This document shows positions 9,315-16,705 of a stretch of DNA of 22,589 nucleotides, in pieces (position 1 is the stretch's first letter; each line of letters begins with the position of its first letter). The notes beneath the pieces are model-generated. The model was not told the origin of the DNA and did not search any database. It saw nothing but the letters and a program-made list of their open reading frames with translations. Origin of the DNA: an uncultured Veillonella sp. (GTDB lineage Bacteria > Bacillota > Negativicutes > Veillonellales > Veillonellaceae); contig UQVF01000028.1 in the NCBI GenBank assembly GCA_900544365.1, positions 1-22,589 on the forward strand, written 5' to 3'. A program made the position numbers and the translations under genes.

Positions 9315-10769
9315 ATGGGAATAGGAGCATATCAGGAGACCTCCGTTTACCAAGGGGCTCTGCGTATATTGCAGACATTGCATGAGGCGCAGCATGAGGC
9401 TTATATTGTAGGTGGTGCTGTGCGAGATATTCAAATGGGGCGTATTCCTCATGACTACGATATCGTTACATCCGCTATGCCGGAGGTAGTGATTAGCGTA
9501 TTGCGTACAGCAGGGTTTACTACAACCAATGTAGTAGGTGCTTCTTTCGGCGTGGTGGTCGTGTCTTATGGGGGACATTCATATGAGGTGGCTACGTATC
9601 GCAGTGAGCAGTATGGTGATGATAGCCACCGCCCCATTTCAGTACAATATCCGTCTACATTCTCAGACGATGTACAGCGGCGTGATTTTACTATCAATGG
9701 ACTTGCTCTAAGTGAAAGTGGAGAGGTTCGTGATGAAGTAGGTGGTTTACGAGATATAGAAGAGCGTCGTTTGTGCACGATAGGATCTAGCATAGAACGT
9801 TTTCAAGAAGATGCATTACGTATGTTTCGCTTATGTCGTTTTGTGGGACAACTAGGATTTTCAATTGACCCTAGTACGTGGGCGGGAATCGAGCCTAATC
9901 TATACCGTGTAGAAGGCTTGTCCGTAGAGCGAGTGCGTATTGAAATTGAAAAAATATTGCTCAGTGACCATGTGGATTTAGCCTTAGATGCCTTGGTACA
10001 GAGCCATTTAAATGAACAATATTGCCAACAAACAATAGAGGGGATGGTAAGACGCATCCCTATCATGCCAGAATTAACGCACTTAGTGGATTTGCCACAA
10101 TCACCGGAACATCATATATATGATGGATGGAGGCATACTTTGGCTGTGGTTAAGGAAGTGCCTTCTAACCTAGTATTGCGTTGGGCAGCCTTGCTCCACG
10201 ATGTGGGAAAAGGCGTAGAGGGTGTGCGCGGCTTTCATAATGGTCGCATTACGGATCGAAATCATGATGTTGTTGGCGCTAGGATGACTCGAAATATGCT
10301 GACTAGATTAGGATACTCTAAAGACTTTGTAAATCTAGTAGTATGGCTTGTAGAACGTCATATGAGATTTCACTTTTATGTATCCAATCCATCCGCGGAT
10401 TTACGAAAATGGATGCAAAAAGAATCTCGTGGAGCAATGTTTCGTGAAACTAAGGATTTAGTAGAGGCTATGGAGTATTTAAAAGCCCTCGGTGTGGCAG
10501 ATGTTATTGGTGGTGGAACTAAGAAGGTAGAGCCTTCAGAAGTATATGGACAGCGAATGGTGGAATTAGCGAGAGGCATCCCGGTACATACGAAAGATTT
10601 AAATTATGATCGTAGTCTACCGGCTTTGGTGGCACCATATGCGAAGGAAGTGTTGCAATCTGTTTTACAACGTGTCCAATTAGGGGAGATTCCGAACACT
10701 CCGGAGTCTATCCATGAAGCAAGTATGGCGAAGTTTAATCGATTAAAGAAAAAGGAGCAACATGCATGA
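9315..10769 (+). CDS. cca: CCA tRNA nucleotidyltransferase with HD domain
   Basis: It adds or repairs the 3' CCA end of tRNAs. The nucleotidyltransferase head shows GGAVRD (residues 33-38), the catalytic DYD aspartates (47 and 49), RRDFTING (about 120), EDALRMFRLCRF and ERVRIE, in the usual order for class II enzymes. The C-terminal part carries an HD domain: H295-D296 in ALLHDVGKG, with further histidines in HNGRITDRNHD and ERHMRFH. In E. coli Cca the HD domain has metal-dependent phosphatase and phosphodiesterase activity; many Firmicute enzymes lack it. Because CCA-adding and A-adding enzymes look alike, strict CCA specificity cannot be proven here. The start ATG has GAGGGG 7 bases upstream. 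The stop overlaps the start of the next gene (ATGA). Confidence 0.92.
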   Translation: MGIGAYQETSVYQGALRILQTLHEAQHEAYIVGGAVRDIQMGRIPHDYDIVTSAMPEVVISVLRTAGFTTTNVVGASFGVVVVSYGGHSYEVATYRSEQYGDDSHRPISVQYPSTFSDDVQRRDFTINGLALSESGEVRDEVGGLRDIEERRLCTIGSSIERFQEDALRMFRLCRFVGQLGFSIDPSTWAGIEPNLYRVEGLSVERVRIEIEKILLSDHVDLALDALVQSHLNEQYCQQTIEGMVRRIPIMPELTHLVDLPQSPEHHIYDGWRHTLAVVKEVPSNLVLRWAALLHDVGKGVEGVRGFHNGRITDRNHDVVGARMTRNMLTRLGYSKDFVNLVVWLVERHMRFHFYVSNPSADLRKWMQKESRGAMFRETKDLVEAMEYLKALGVADVIGGGTKKVEPSEVYGQRMVELARGIPVHTKDLNYDRSLPALVAPYAKEVLQSVLQRVQLGEIPNTPESIHEASMAKFNRLKKKEQHA

Positions 10770-12754
10770 AAATGCAAGCAGCAAGAAGACGAATAGATAC
10801 ATATGGGTCATGGTGGTTTATGGCTTTATTCTGTATTGCTCTAGGAATTACCTTGCGCTATACATATATCCAGATTATAGCGAATGATACATATTCTAAA
10901 CGCTTTTCAAGTCAATTTATCACAGATAGAGTATTACAATCTCCAAGAGGAACTATTTTTGACCGCAATGGAAATCCATTAGCATTAAGTGTAACGGTTA
11001 ACTCTGTTAGTGCAGATCCAACTATGATGCGGGTTGTGGCAAAAAAAACACCAGAGGAAGTGGCAGATGTATTAGCTCCTTATGTACGACTTTCTAGGGA
11101 GCAAATTATTGAAAAATTAAATGAAGATACAGCGTTTGTATGGATTGATCGATTGCTAGATGTACCCAACTCTAATGGGGTAGAGGCAGCGATTAAGGAT
11201 GCGAAGTATAACTTTATTACGCTTCATAAAGAAAGCCGCCGGTATTATCCTAATGATACCCTATTGGCACAAGTGCTTGGGTTTGTGGGGTTCAATGAAA
11301 TGGATAAAGCCGATGCTGAAGGTAAGGCTGGTTTAGAAGCAGCCTTAGATGATGTTATTCGTAGTAATGAACAAAAAGTAAGTATCTATAATGATACGGC
11401 AGGACGACCAGTTTTTGAATCTGTACAATCTCAGTTTTTGCCAGACCAGGAAAAATCTGTTAATTTGACGATTGATACAACGGTACAATTTATTGCAGAA
11501 CGTGCACTCGATAAGGCTATGATAGATACAAAGGCCCGTAGTGCAGCAATGATTATTATGGATCCGAAGACAGGAGAAATACTTGCCATGGCGAACCGTA
11601 ATCGTGGTATGGCGTCGGATGTGAATAAATTGAAATATGAAGATTATCGGAATAATGCGGTAGTTAGTATTTATGAGCCAGGGTCTACGTTTAAACCAAT
11701 TATTGCAGCTTCCGCACTGGCTGCGGGTAAATGGCAATTAGATACGGTATATAATGATACGGGTACCATTGTTATCGACGGTCACCCTATGAAAAACTGG
11801 GATGGCAAAGGTAGTGGCAAAGTTCGCCTATTAGATATCTTAAAATATTCTATAAATACAGGTATGGCCTATTTAGGAACCACGACAGGTGGAGATATTT
11901 TGGTAGACTACGTAAAACGATTCGGCTTTGGTAAAGCAACTGGTATTGAATTGCCAGCCGAGGGAGAAGGGATTCTCTTTGATCCGAAAAGTATGAGTAA
12001 GTTAGATACGGCGACTATGTCCATTGGACAGGGGATTGCAGTTACACCACTACAAATGGTACAAGCCTTTGGTGCTTTGGCCAATGGTGGTAAAATGATG
12101 AAGCCTCATATTATCAAATCCATTGTGAACCCCGATGGTTCCATTTATAAAGAAGCAAAGGATGTAGAACAAGGCCAGCCAATCCCTGAAAGTATTGCGA
12201 AACAGATTACAGATATTTTAGAGAAAGAAGTCTCCGAAGGTGGCGGACATAAAGCCTATGTAGAAGGATATCAATTTGCTGGTAAAACAGGAACAGCAGA
12301 AAAATTAGATGCAGAGCATGGTGGTTATTTGAATGGCCGCTATATTGCGTCCTTTATCGGCTATGGGCCGGTAGAAGATGCACAATTTGTAGCATTAGTA
12401 GTGATTGATGATCCAGCGGGAACTTTCTATGGTGGTCAAATTGCGGCGCCTGTATTCCAAGATGTGATGACACAGCTAGTACGTTACTATAAACTTTCAC
12501 CAACACGGAGTAAACATAGTGATAAAGATAAAGGTAAGCAGGGGATTAAGCCTCTAGAAGTACAACGTAATCAAGATGGATCAATAATCGTGCCAAATTT
12601 TGTAGGCCATGCCTATGGAGAAGTGCGTGATTGGGTACATGAAGCTGGGTTGACGTTTAAGCCAAATGGCACAGGATATGCTATTTCTCAAGATGAATCT
12701 GTTGGAAGTACTTTGGAGAAAGGTGAATCCATCACGGTATACTTTAGTAGGTAA
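10766..12754 (+). CDS. Class B penicillin-binding protein (peptidoglycan transpeptidase) with C-terminal PASTA domain
   Basis: This membrane-anchored enzyme cross-links peptidoglycan, most likely with a SEDS glycosyltransferase partner. It has a short cytoplasmic end, one membrane helix (about residues 14-32), a dimerisation or pedestal region starting RGTIFDRNGNPLA, and a transpeptidase domain with all three motifs: STFK (active serine about 307), SIN (about 362-364) and KTGT (about 507-510). Residues from about 609 (VPNFVGHAYGEV) to the end form one PASTA domain. Such proteins are annotated as FtsI, PBP2x or SpoVD. The PASTA domain fits the Firmicute division type, but the gene is outside the usual dcw cluster, so I give no symbol. 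The start overlaps the cca stop by four bases and has AAAGGAG 8 bases upstream, which indicates translational coupling. Confidence 0.92.
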   Translation: MKMQAARRRIDTYGSWWFMALFCIALGITLRYTYIQIIANDTYSKRFSSQFITDRVLQSPRGTIFDRNGNPLALSVTVNSVSADPTMMRVVAKKTPEEVADVLAPYVRLSREQIIEKLNEDTAFVWIDRLLDVPNSNGVEAAIKDAKYNFITLHKESRRYYPNDTLLAQVLGFVGFNEMDKADAEGKAGLEAALDDVIRSNEQKVSIYNDTAGRPVFESVQSQFLPDQEKSVNLTIDTTVQFIAERALDKAMIDTKARSAAMIIMDPKTGEILAMANRNRGMASDVNKLKYEDYRNNAVVSIYEPGSTFKPIIAASALAAGKWQLDTVYNDTGTIVIDGHPMKNWDGKGSGKVRLLDILKYSINTGMAYLGTTTGGDILVDYVKRFGFGKATGIELPAEGEGILFDPKSMSKLDTATMSIGQGIAVTPLQMVQAFGALANGGKMMKPHIIKSIVNPDGSIYKEAKDVEQGQPIPESIAKQITDILEKEVSEGGGHKAYVEGYQFAGKTGTAEKLDAEHGGYLNGRYIASFIGYGPVEDAQFVALVVIDDPAGTFYGGQIAAPVFQDVMTQLVRYYKLSPTRSKHSDKDKGKQGIKPLEVQRNQDGSIIVPNFVGHAYGEVRDWVHEAGLTFKPNGTGYAISQDESVGSTLEKGESITVYFSR

Positions 12755-12770
12755 TATCGCTATAGATAGG

Positions 12771-12799
12771 TTGTTCCATTTAAGCATGTATTATATATA
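12771..12799 (+). promoter_or_regulatory. Possible promoter of the folD-hypA-hypB gene group
   Basis: TTGTTC (12771-12776) and TATATA (12794-12799) are separated by 17 bases in the 93-base gap between the pbp and folD-like genes. The AT-rich gap also contains a TATAAT (12815-12820) without a good -35. No clear terminator follows the pbp gene, so read-through from the upstream operon is possible. Confidence 0.3.
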
Positions 12800-12847
12800 T
12801 TTGAATTTGCAGAATATAATTAGATGAATAATATAAAGAGGATATAG

Positions 12848-13696
12848 ATGATTGAATTATTAGGAAAACCAGTAGCGCAAGCTCGTAAAGCGGCGTTACA
12901 AGAAAAAATGGATGCCTTATTAGCGCGAGGTGTGACGATAACATTAGGTATTTTGCTAGTTGGTAATGATAGTGCCGCTAAGATGTATGCTACATTTATG
13001 GAAAAAGTAGCAAAAGGTGCTAACTTTAATACAGAATTGGTAGAACTGCCAGAAGCGGCGACCCAAGAAGAGGTAGAGGCAGTTATTCGCAGATTCAATA
13101 CAGATGAAAGCATCTACGGTGTTTTGCCATTAATGCCAATGCCAAAGCATATCAATAGTGAAGCGGTGATTGGCGCGTTAGACCCAGCAAAAGATATAGA
13201 TGGATTGACGACGTATAACATTGGTCTAGTTAGCTCTGGAAAAGGTGGTTATGTACCATGTACGCCTAAAGCGTGTATGGCAATCATAGATCATTATGGT
13301 ATTGAACTGTCTGGTAAAAAAGTAGTTGTTCTTGGTCGTAGTCAAGTAGTGGGAAAACCTGTGGCACTATTAGCGTTAGAACGTAATGCAACAGTGACCA
13401 TTTGTCACTCTAAAACTCAAAACTTAGGTACAGAATTATCCCAAGCGGATGTGGTGATTGCTGCTGTGGGCAAAGCGCATATGGTAGATGGATCTATGCT
13501 ACAGCCAGGTTGTGTCGTTATCGATGTAGGAATCAATGAATTAGATGGACAGACTGTAGGAGATGTGGACTTTACTTCTGCTAGTGAAGTGGCATCTGCC
13601 ATTACACCTGTACCAGGTGGTGTAGGATCTGTGACGACTACCATGATGTTAGAAGGATTATACGAGGCGTATCATGCACGAAATGGCCATTGCTGA
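12848..13696 (+). CDS. folD: FolD-like methylenetetrahydrofolate dehydrogenase/cyclohydrolase homologue with altered active site
   Basis: FolD normally converts 5,10-methylene-THF to 10-formyl-THF in two steps with NADP. The fold is clear: LLVGNDSA N-terminal strand, KDIDG (D118), nucleotide motif GRSQVVGKPVALL, and C-terminal TPVPGGVGS. A gap-free alignment with the E. coli N-terminal half keeps Y47, but Met51 stands where the catalytic Lys (E. coli K54, human K56) belongs, and Leu95 replaces the QLPLP glutamine (E. coli Q98). The usual GPMT near the end reads GSVT (S261). From published human enzyme work, loss of this Lys abolishes cyclohydrolase activity, so full bifunctionality is doubtful. 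The length (282) is normal and the frame is intact. The hypA start lies inside its 3' end (23-base overlap), which suggests coupled expression with nickel-insertion genes. The name is by homology only. Confidence 0.85.
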   Translation: MIELLGKPVAQARKAALQEKMDALLARGVTITLGILLVGNDSAAKMYATFMEKVAKGANFNTELVELPEAATQEEVEAVIRRFNTDESIYGVLPLMPMPKHINSEAVIGALDPAKDIDGLTTYNIGLVSSGKGGYVPCTPKACMAIIDHYGIELSGKKVVVLGRSQVVGKPVALLALERNATVTICHSKTQNLGTELSQADVVIAAVGKAHMVDGSMLQPGCVVIDVGINELDGQTVGDVDFTSASEVASAITPVPGGVGSVTTTMMLEGLYEAYHARNGHC

Positions 13697-14015
13697 GGGA
13701 ATTGTAGAGGTAGCGCTAGATACGCTGAAAGCGAATGAAGGAACTATCATTCATGCTATACAGGTGCAGATTGGTGCCTTATCTGGTGTAGAGCCCGAGG
13801 CTTTGCATTTTTGTTTTGATGCGGTTACACATGGGACACCTGCAGAGGGAGCAAAGTTAGAGATTGAAACAATTCCGATGAAAGGGCGTTGTTTAGAGTG
13901 TAATCAAGAATTTTCAATGGAACAATATCGTCATGTATGCCCGTCATGCCATAGCTTTGCAGTGGAAGAATTGCAAGGTCGAGAATTACGAGTAGCATCT
14001 ATCGATATGGATTAA
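13674..14015 (+). CDS. hypA: Hydrogenase maturation nickel metallochaperone HypA
   Basis: HypA delivers nickel to the [NiFe]-hydrogenase precursor together with HypB. The N-terminus MHE is exactly that of the family, where the first Met and His2 help bind nickel; this fixes the start at 13674 even though it overlaps the folD-like gene by 23 bases. The zinc site is complete: C73-x-x-C76 and C89-x-x-C92. The length (113) is typical. A GAGG sits 6 bases upstream inside the folD-like gene. hypB follows 9 bases after the stop. The other hyp genes and the hydrogenase are not in this window. Confidence 0.95.
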   Translation: MHEMAIAEGIVEVALDTLKANEGTIIHAIQVQIGALSGVEPEALHFCFDAVTHGTPAEGAKLEIETIPMKGRCLECNQEFSMEQYRHVCPSCHSFAVEELQGRELRVASIDMD

Positions 14016-14024
14016 AGGAGTACT

Positions 14025-14690
14025 ATGGAAGTACAAGTAATGACAAATGTGTTGGCAAAAAATGATGCCATTGCAGAAACGCTACAACAACAGTTTAAGG
14101 ATAAACAAATTTTAGTAATGAATTTATTAGGCTCTCCTGGAGCAGGGAAGACATCTTTATTAGAGGCCACTTTACAAACATTGTCCAAAGATTATCGTAT
14201 TGCGGTCATTGAGGGGGACTTATTTACGGATAAAGATGCAGAACGTATCCATGCTACCGGGGTCCCAGTGATTCAAATCAATACTGTCGGTGGCTGCCAT
14301 TTGGATGCAAATATGATTCGAGAGGCCATTGGTGAATTAGACTTGGATGCATTGGATCTAATCATTATTGAAAATGTAGGTAACTTAGTGTGTCCTGCAG
14401 AATTCTTCATCGGTGAAGATATGAAAGTAACGGTTCTATCCATTACGGAAGGAGAAGATAAACCTTTGAAATATCCTTTGATTTTTAAAGAATCTTCTGC
14501 TGTACTATTAAATAAAGTAGACTTATTACCTTATGTACCATTTAAAATAGATGAGGCTATTCGAGATATTAACTCTTTACAACCAGGGGTACCGATTTTT
14601 CAGGTTAGCTGCACTCAAGATGAAGGGCTTTTACCATGGATTACATGGGTAAGAGAAAAATTAGAGGAGCGATGTATCGATGAAAACTAA
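14025..14690 (+). CDS. hypB: Hydrogenase maturation GTPase HypB
   Basis: HypB is a GTPase that works with HypA to insert nickel into [NiFe]-hydrogenase. It has the P-loop GSPGAGKTS (residues 36-44), the metal site C91-H92 in GGCHLDA and C123 in NLVCPAEFF at the dimer interface, and the guanine-specificity motif NKVD. It lacks both the N-terminal CxxCGC nickel motif and the His-rich stretch of some homologues, which is common in shorter HypB proteins, so nickel storage is unlikely. The chosen ATG has AAAGGAG only 4 bases upstream; Met6 is too far from it. The 3' end overlaps the next gene by 11 bases. Confidence 0.95.
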   Translation: MEVQVMTNVLAKNDAIAETLQQQFKDKQILVMNLLGSPGAGKTSLLEATLQTLSKDYRIAVIEGDLFTDKDAERIHATGVPVIQINTVGGCHLDANMIREAIGELDLDALDLIIIENVGNLVCPAEFFIGEDMKVTVLSITEGEDKPLKYPLIFKESSAVLLNKVDLLPYVPFKIDEAIRDINSLQPGVPIFQVSCTQDEGLLPWITWVREKLEERCIDEN

Positions 14691-16341
14691 TTGGAGAGCG
14701 ACCTTAGCGGCTATGGCGTTAATGGGCATGGTGGTGTTACAGCCGCAGGTTGCACTAGGCGAAGATGCTAGTAGTAGTACTATACATAAAAAGGCAGAAT
14801 CGATTGTTTCTGACCGAGATGCCGGTGGGAATGCCGTAAACAAGAAGGCTGATGCTACTGAAACCGGTGCTGTTGAAAAGAAAGTAGAAACAGTAGAGCA
14901 AGGAAAAACTGTATTAGAGACGAAAGCTGCGGGTACTGCTGTACAGCGGAAGGTGACAGTAGGGTCAGTGACGCTTGATTTGACCCCAGACCATATGGCG
15001 GAAGATTTGGCGGTGAGAAAATTCTTAAAAGAGAAAAAAAATTCCTTTGTAGAAGGGGAAGCAGAAGAATTAGAGCTGGTGGGAACTACTTTCACAGCAA
15101 AACGCATACCGCTGTTACTCATTACAGATACATTTGTGAAAGCATTGAAAGAAGAAGCCAAGGCTCGTATAGATGCGAAACAACGTGAGCCATGGGCGTT
15201 TCCAGATGTGGATATGATGAAAGAAAAATTAGATGCAATTGGTAAGAAACAACCTGTAGATAGGTATGAGAGTGATGCATCTGAAGCAGATACAGCAAAA
15301 GAGAAGGAATCCTTAGCGGAGCAAAGTGCAATGGATGCGGTATCGTCAGTAGACGATGAAGCAGAGAAAGGCAGTGTCGAAAAAGCTGAGGAAGCTAAAG
15401 AAGGTAAGGAAGCCAAAGATAATACATCTAATAGAAAAGGGGAAAGTGAAGGCACAGATACGTCTAAGAAATCTGGAGAGAGGACAAAGGATGTGAAAAC
15501 TCCTAAAGTCCCTAAATACCCTATCGACTTATTATGGACAGATAAGGCTAGTACCTTTTTACATGAGGATGTACATGTAGGTGCCACCCGTAGTGAAGTG
15601 CTTTTTGCTTGGGGGGCTCCACAGGCTATGTGGCGTGATAATACTAATGGTTCATTGTTGTGGCTATATGAAGGAAAACTCTCTAAAGAAAAAACTATAA
15701 CAAATGATAGAAAAAAGTCTATGCAAAAGGAGGAGTTTTCACAATTAGTGAAGAATACTTATACTAGTGACTCTTTAGCAGGTTCTAATAGTTCTGTGGG
15801 TTATGTGTGGCTTTCATTAAAAGATGGGAAAGTGACACATTTGGGAATGATTACGGGTCAAGACTGGCCTCGTTTTGCTATACCAGCCACTACATTAGAA
15901 AGGTTTAAACCCAATACAATGACAGAATCAGATTTCTCTTTGATGGGGTATCGATTAGGTGAACCATTTACCAATGATCCCAACCGATCTTGGGAAGAAA
16001 GAGGAAGACTGTATGGTCAGGAGTTTTTAGGCTATAAGGATGTAGTTATCGCATATAACAAGGAACACGAAATTACTCGTGTCATGATCAACTCATCGCT
16101 TGGTACGACAAAACGCGGCATTTCGCTTGGAGATTCTAAATATTTACTGCTCTATCTCTACGGAGTGCCAGATTTTGAAGAACCTGCTAATCATCATGAT
16201 AGCACTAAAGGTGTTGTGTATGGCTATCGCCATCCGGTGTTAGAACATACCTATTTGTTATTTACATTAGATGATAAATTCGTCAGAGAAATATTATTGT
16301 CCAACCAAAAGAAAAGCGAACTTGTTTCGGCTATGAAATAG
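14680..16341 (+). CDS. Secreted protein of unknown function with BamE-like (SmpA/OmlA-type) modules
   Basis: I do not recognise a named family for the whole protein. A signal peptide is clear (MKTNWRATLAAMALMGMVVL, probable cleavage after ALG at about residue 27, no lipobox cysteine). Residues to about 190 hold an unassigned domain. Residues about 195-285 are a charged Glu/Lys/Ser/Asp-rich linker. The C-terminal half contains at least two stretches with the BamE/OmlA-like pattern (Gly-x-x-x-x-x-Val ... G-x-P ... W/Y-x-Y ... LxDGKV): VGATRSEVLFAWGAPQ with WLSLKDGKVTHLGM, and ISLGDSKYLLLYLYGVPD with FTLDDKFVREILLS; a partial third begins at YRLGEPF. It is probably periplasmic or outer-membrane associated. 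The start overlaps hypB by 11 bases with GAGGAG upstream, so it is co-translated with hypB, yet its product is an envelope protein next to adhesin genes. A role in outer-membrane assembly is only a guess. Confidence 0.75.
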   Translation: MKTNWRATLAAMALMGMVVLQPQVALGEDASSSTIHKKAESIVSDRDAGGNAVNKKADATETGAVEKKVETVEQGKTVLETKAAGTAVQRKVTVGSVTLDLTPDHMAEDLAVRKFLKEKKNSFVEGEAEELELVGTTFTAKRIPLLLITDTFVKALKEEAKARIDAKQREPWAFPDVDMMKEKLDAIGKKQPVDRYESDASEADTAKEKESLAEQSAMDAVSSVDDEAEKGSVEKAEEAKEGKEAKDNTSNRKGESEGTDTSKKSGERTKDVKTPKVPKYPIDLLWTDKASTFLHEDVHVGATRSEVLFAWGAPQAMWRDNTNGSLLWLYEGKLSKEKTITNDRKKSMQKEEFSQLVKNTYTSDSLAGSNSSVGYVWLSLKDGKVTHLGMITGQDWPRFAIPATTLERFKPNTMTESDFSLMGYRLGEPFTNDPNRSWEERGRLYGQEFLGYKDVVIAYNKEHEITRVMINSSLGTTKRGISLGDSKYLLLYLYGVPDFEEPANHHDSTKGVVYGYRHPVLEHTYLLFTLDDKFVREILLSNQKKSELVSAMK

Positions 16342-16342
16342 G

Positions 16343-16476
16343 TGGCGTTCTTAATTGCATATTGGTCAAAGGGAAGACCGCAATACACCCCCTCAGAAAC
16401 GGCATTTCATGATGTTTCTTCGGAGGTATATTGCGGTCTTCTTATATTTGGCATATGTAGGCAATACAGAACGCCA
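16343..16476. repeat. Nested inverted-repeat element, copy B1
   Basis: The outer ends TGGCGTT (16343-16349) and AACGCCA (16470-16476) are inverted. The inner hairpin (16374-16440) pairs AAGACCGCAATA with TATTGCGGTCTT, then CTC with GAG, then GAAAC with GTTTC around a loop of about a dozen bases. The element starts directly at the stop of the BamE-like gene, and its inner hairpin could act as that gene's terminator (followed by CTTATATTT). The inner core is identical to copy C2 but for one base in 67. Confidence 0.85.
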
Positions 16477-16493
16477 TCTATTTCTATCCACAA

Positions 16494-16560
16494 TGGCGTT
16501 CTGGGGGAGGAGCACGCCGTGCTCTTCTTGTGTTTGTATAAATTTGATATAGCAACGCCA
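16494..16560. repeat. Nested inverted-repeat element, copy B2 (internally deleted)
   Basis: The ends TGGCGTT (16494-16500) and AACGCCA (16554-16560) are intact. The inside is reduced to GAGCACG-C-CGTGCTC (16510-16524) followed by TTCTTGTGTTTG, which matches the right arm of copy C1. It is therefore a shortened relative of the class with GAGCACG stems. Confidence 0.75.
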
Positions 16561-16615
16561 TAAGACTACTATGCAAAACTGCGTCGCTTGGAGGGGGAAG
16601 TTTCTAAAAGGTTAT

Positions 16616-16644
16616 TTGACACAACATGATTCAAATAGTATTAT
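16616..16644 (+). promoter_or_regulatory. Strong sigma-70 promoter of the small adhesin pair
   Basis: Perfect -35 TTGACA (16616-16621), a 17-base spacer and -10 TATTAT (16639-16644). The leader to the ATG at 16706 is about 55 bases. The TATTTGAC context resembles that of the promoter at 19759. Confidence 0.75.
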
Positions 16645-16705
16645 ATATCAGTATTTCATATGTAATTAATAGGTGAATTGAACGGATCGTAAGGAAGGTA
16701 AATGG

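Larger units (their letters stand above)
16342..16705. other. Intergenic region with tandem structured repeats and a promoter
   Basis: It holds repeat copies B1 (16343-16476) and B2 (16494-16560), a degenerate start of a third copy (about 16577-16601, TGCGTCGCTTGGAGGGGGAAG) and the promoter of the next gene. The perfect inverted pair CAGAACGCCAT (16467-16477) and ATGGCGTTCTG (16493-16503) spans the B1/B2 junction. Two overlapping short open frames (16342-16563 and 16355-16552) lie over the repeats and are rejected as genes. Confidence 0.8.

Noticed and set aside
14025..14690. Missing N-terminal CxxCGC motif in HypB as a sign of truncation
   Set aside because: Many functional HypB proteins lack it, and the ribosome binding site supports the present start.
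14661..15587. Antisense open frame of 308 codons opposite the BamE-like gene
   Set aside because: It is Ser/Ala/Phe-rich, as expected from the complement of a Glu/Lys/Asp-rich low-complexity region; the sense frame has a signal peptide and a ribosome binding site.
16342..16563. Two overlapping short open frames (16342-16563 and 16355-16552)
   Set aside because: Both are translations of repeat copies B1 and B2; similar peptides (RSTPCSSCVC) appear from copy C1 only because the DNA repeats.
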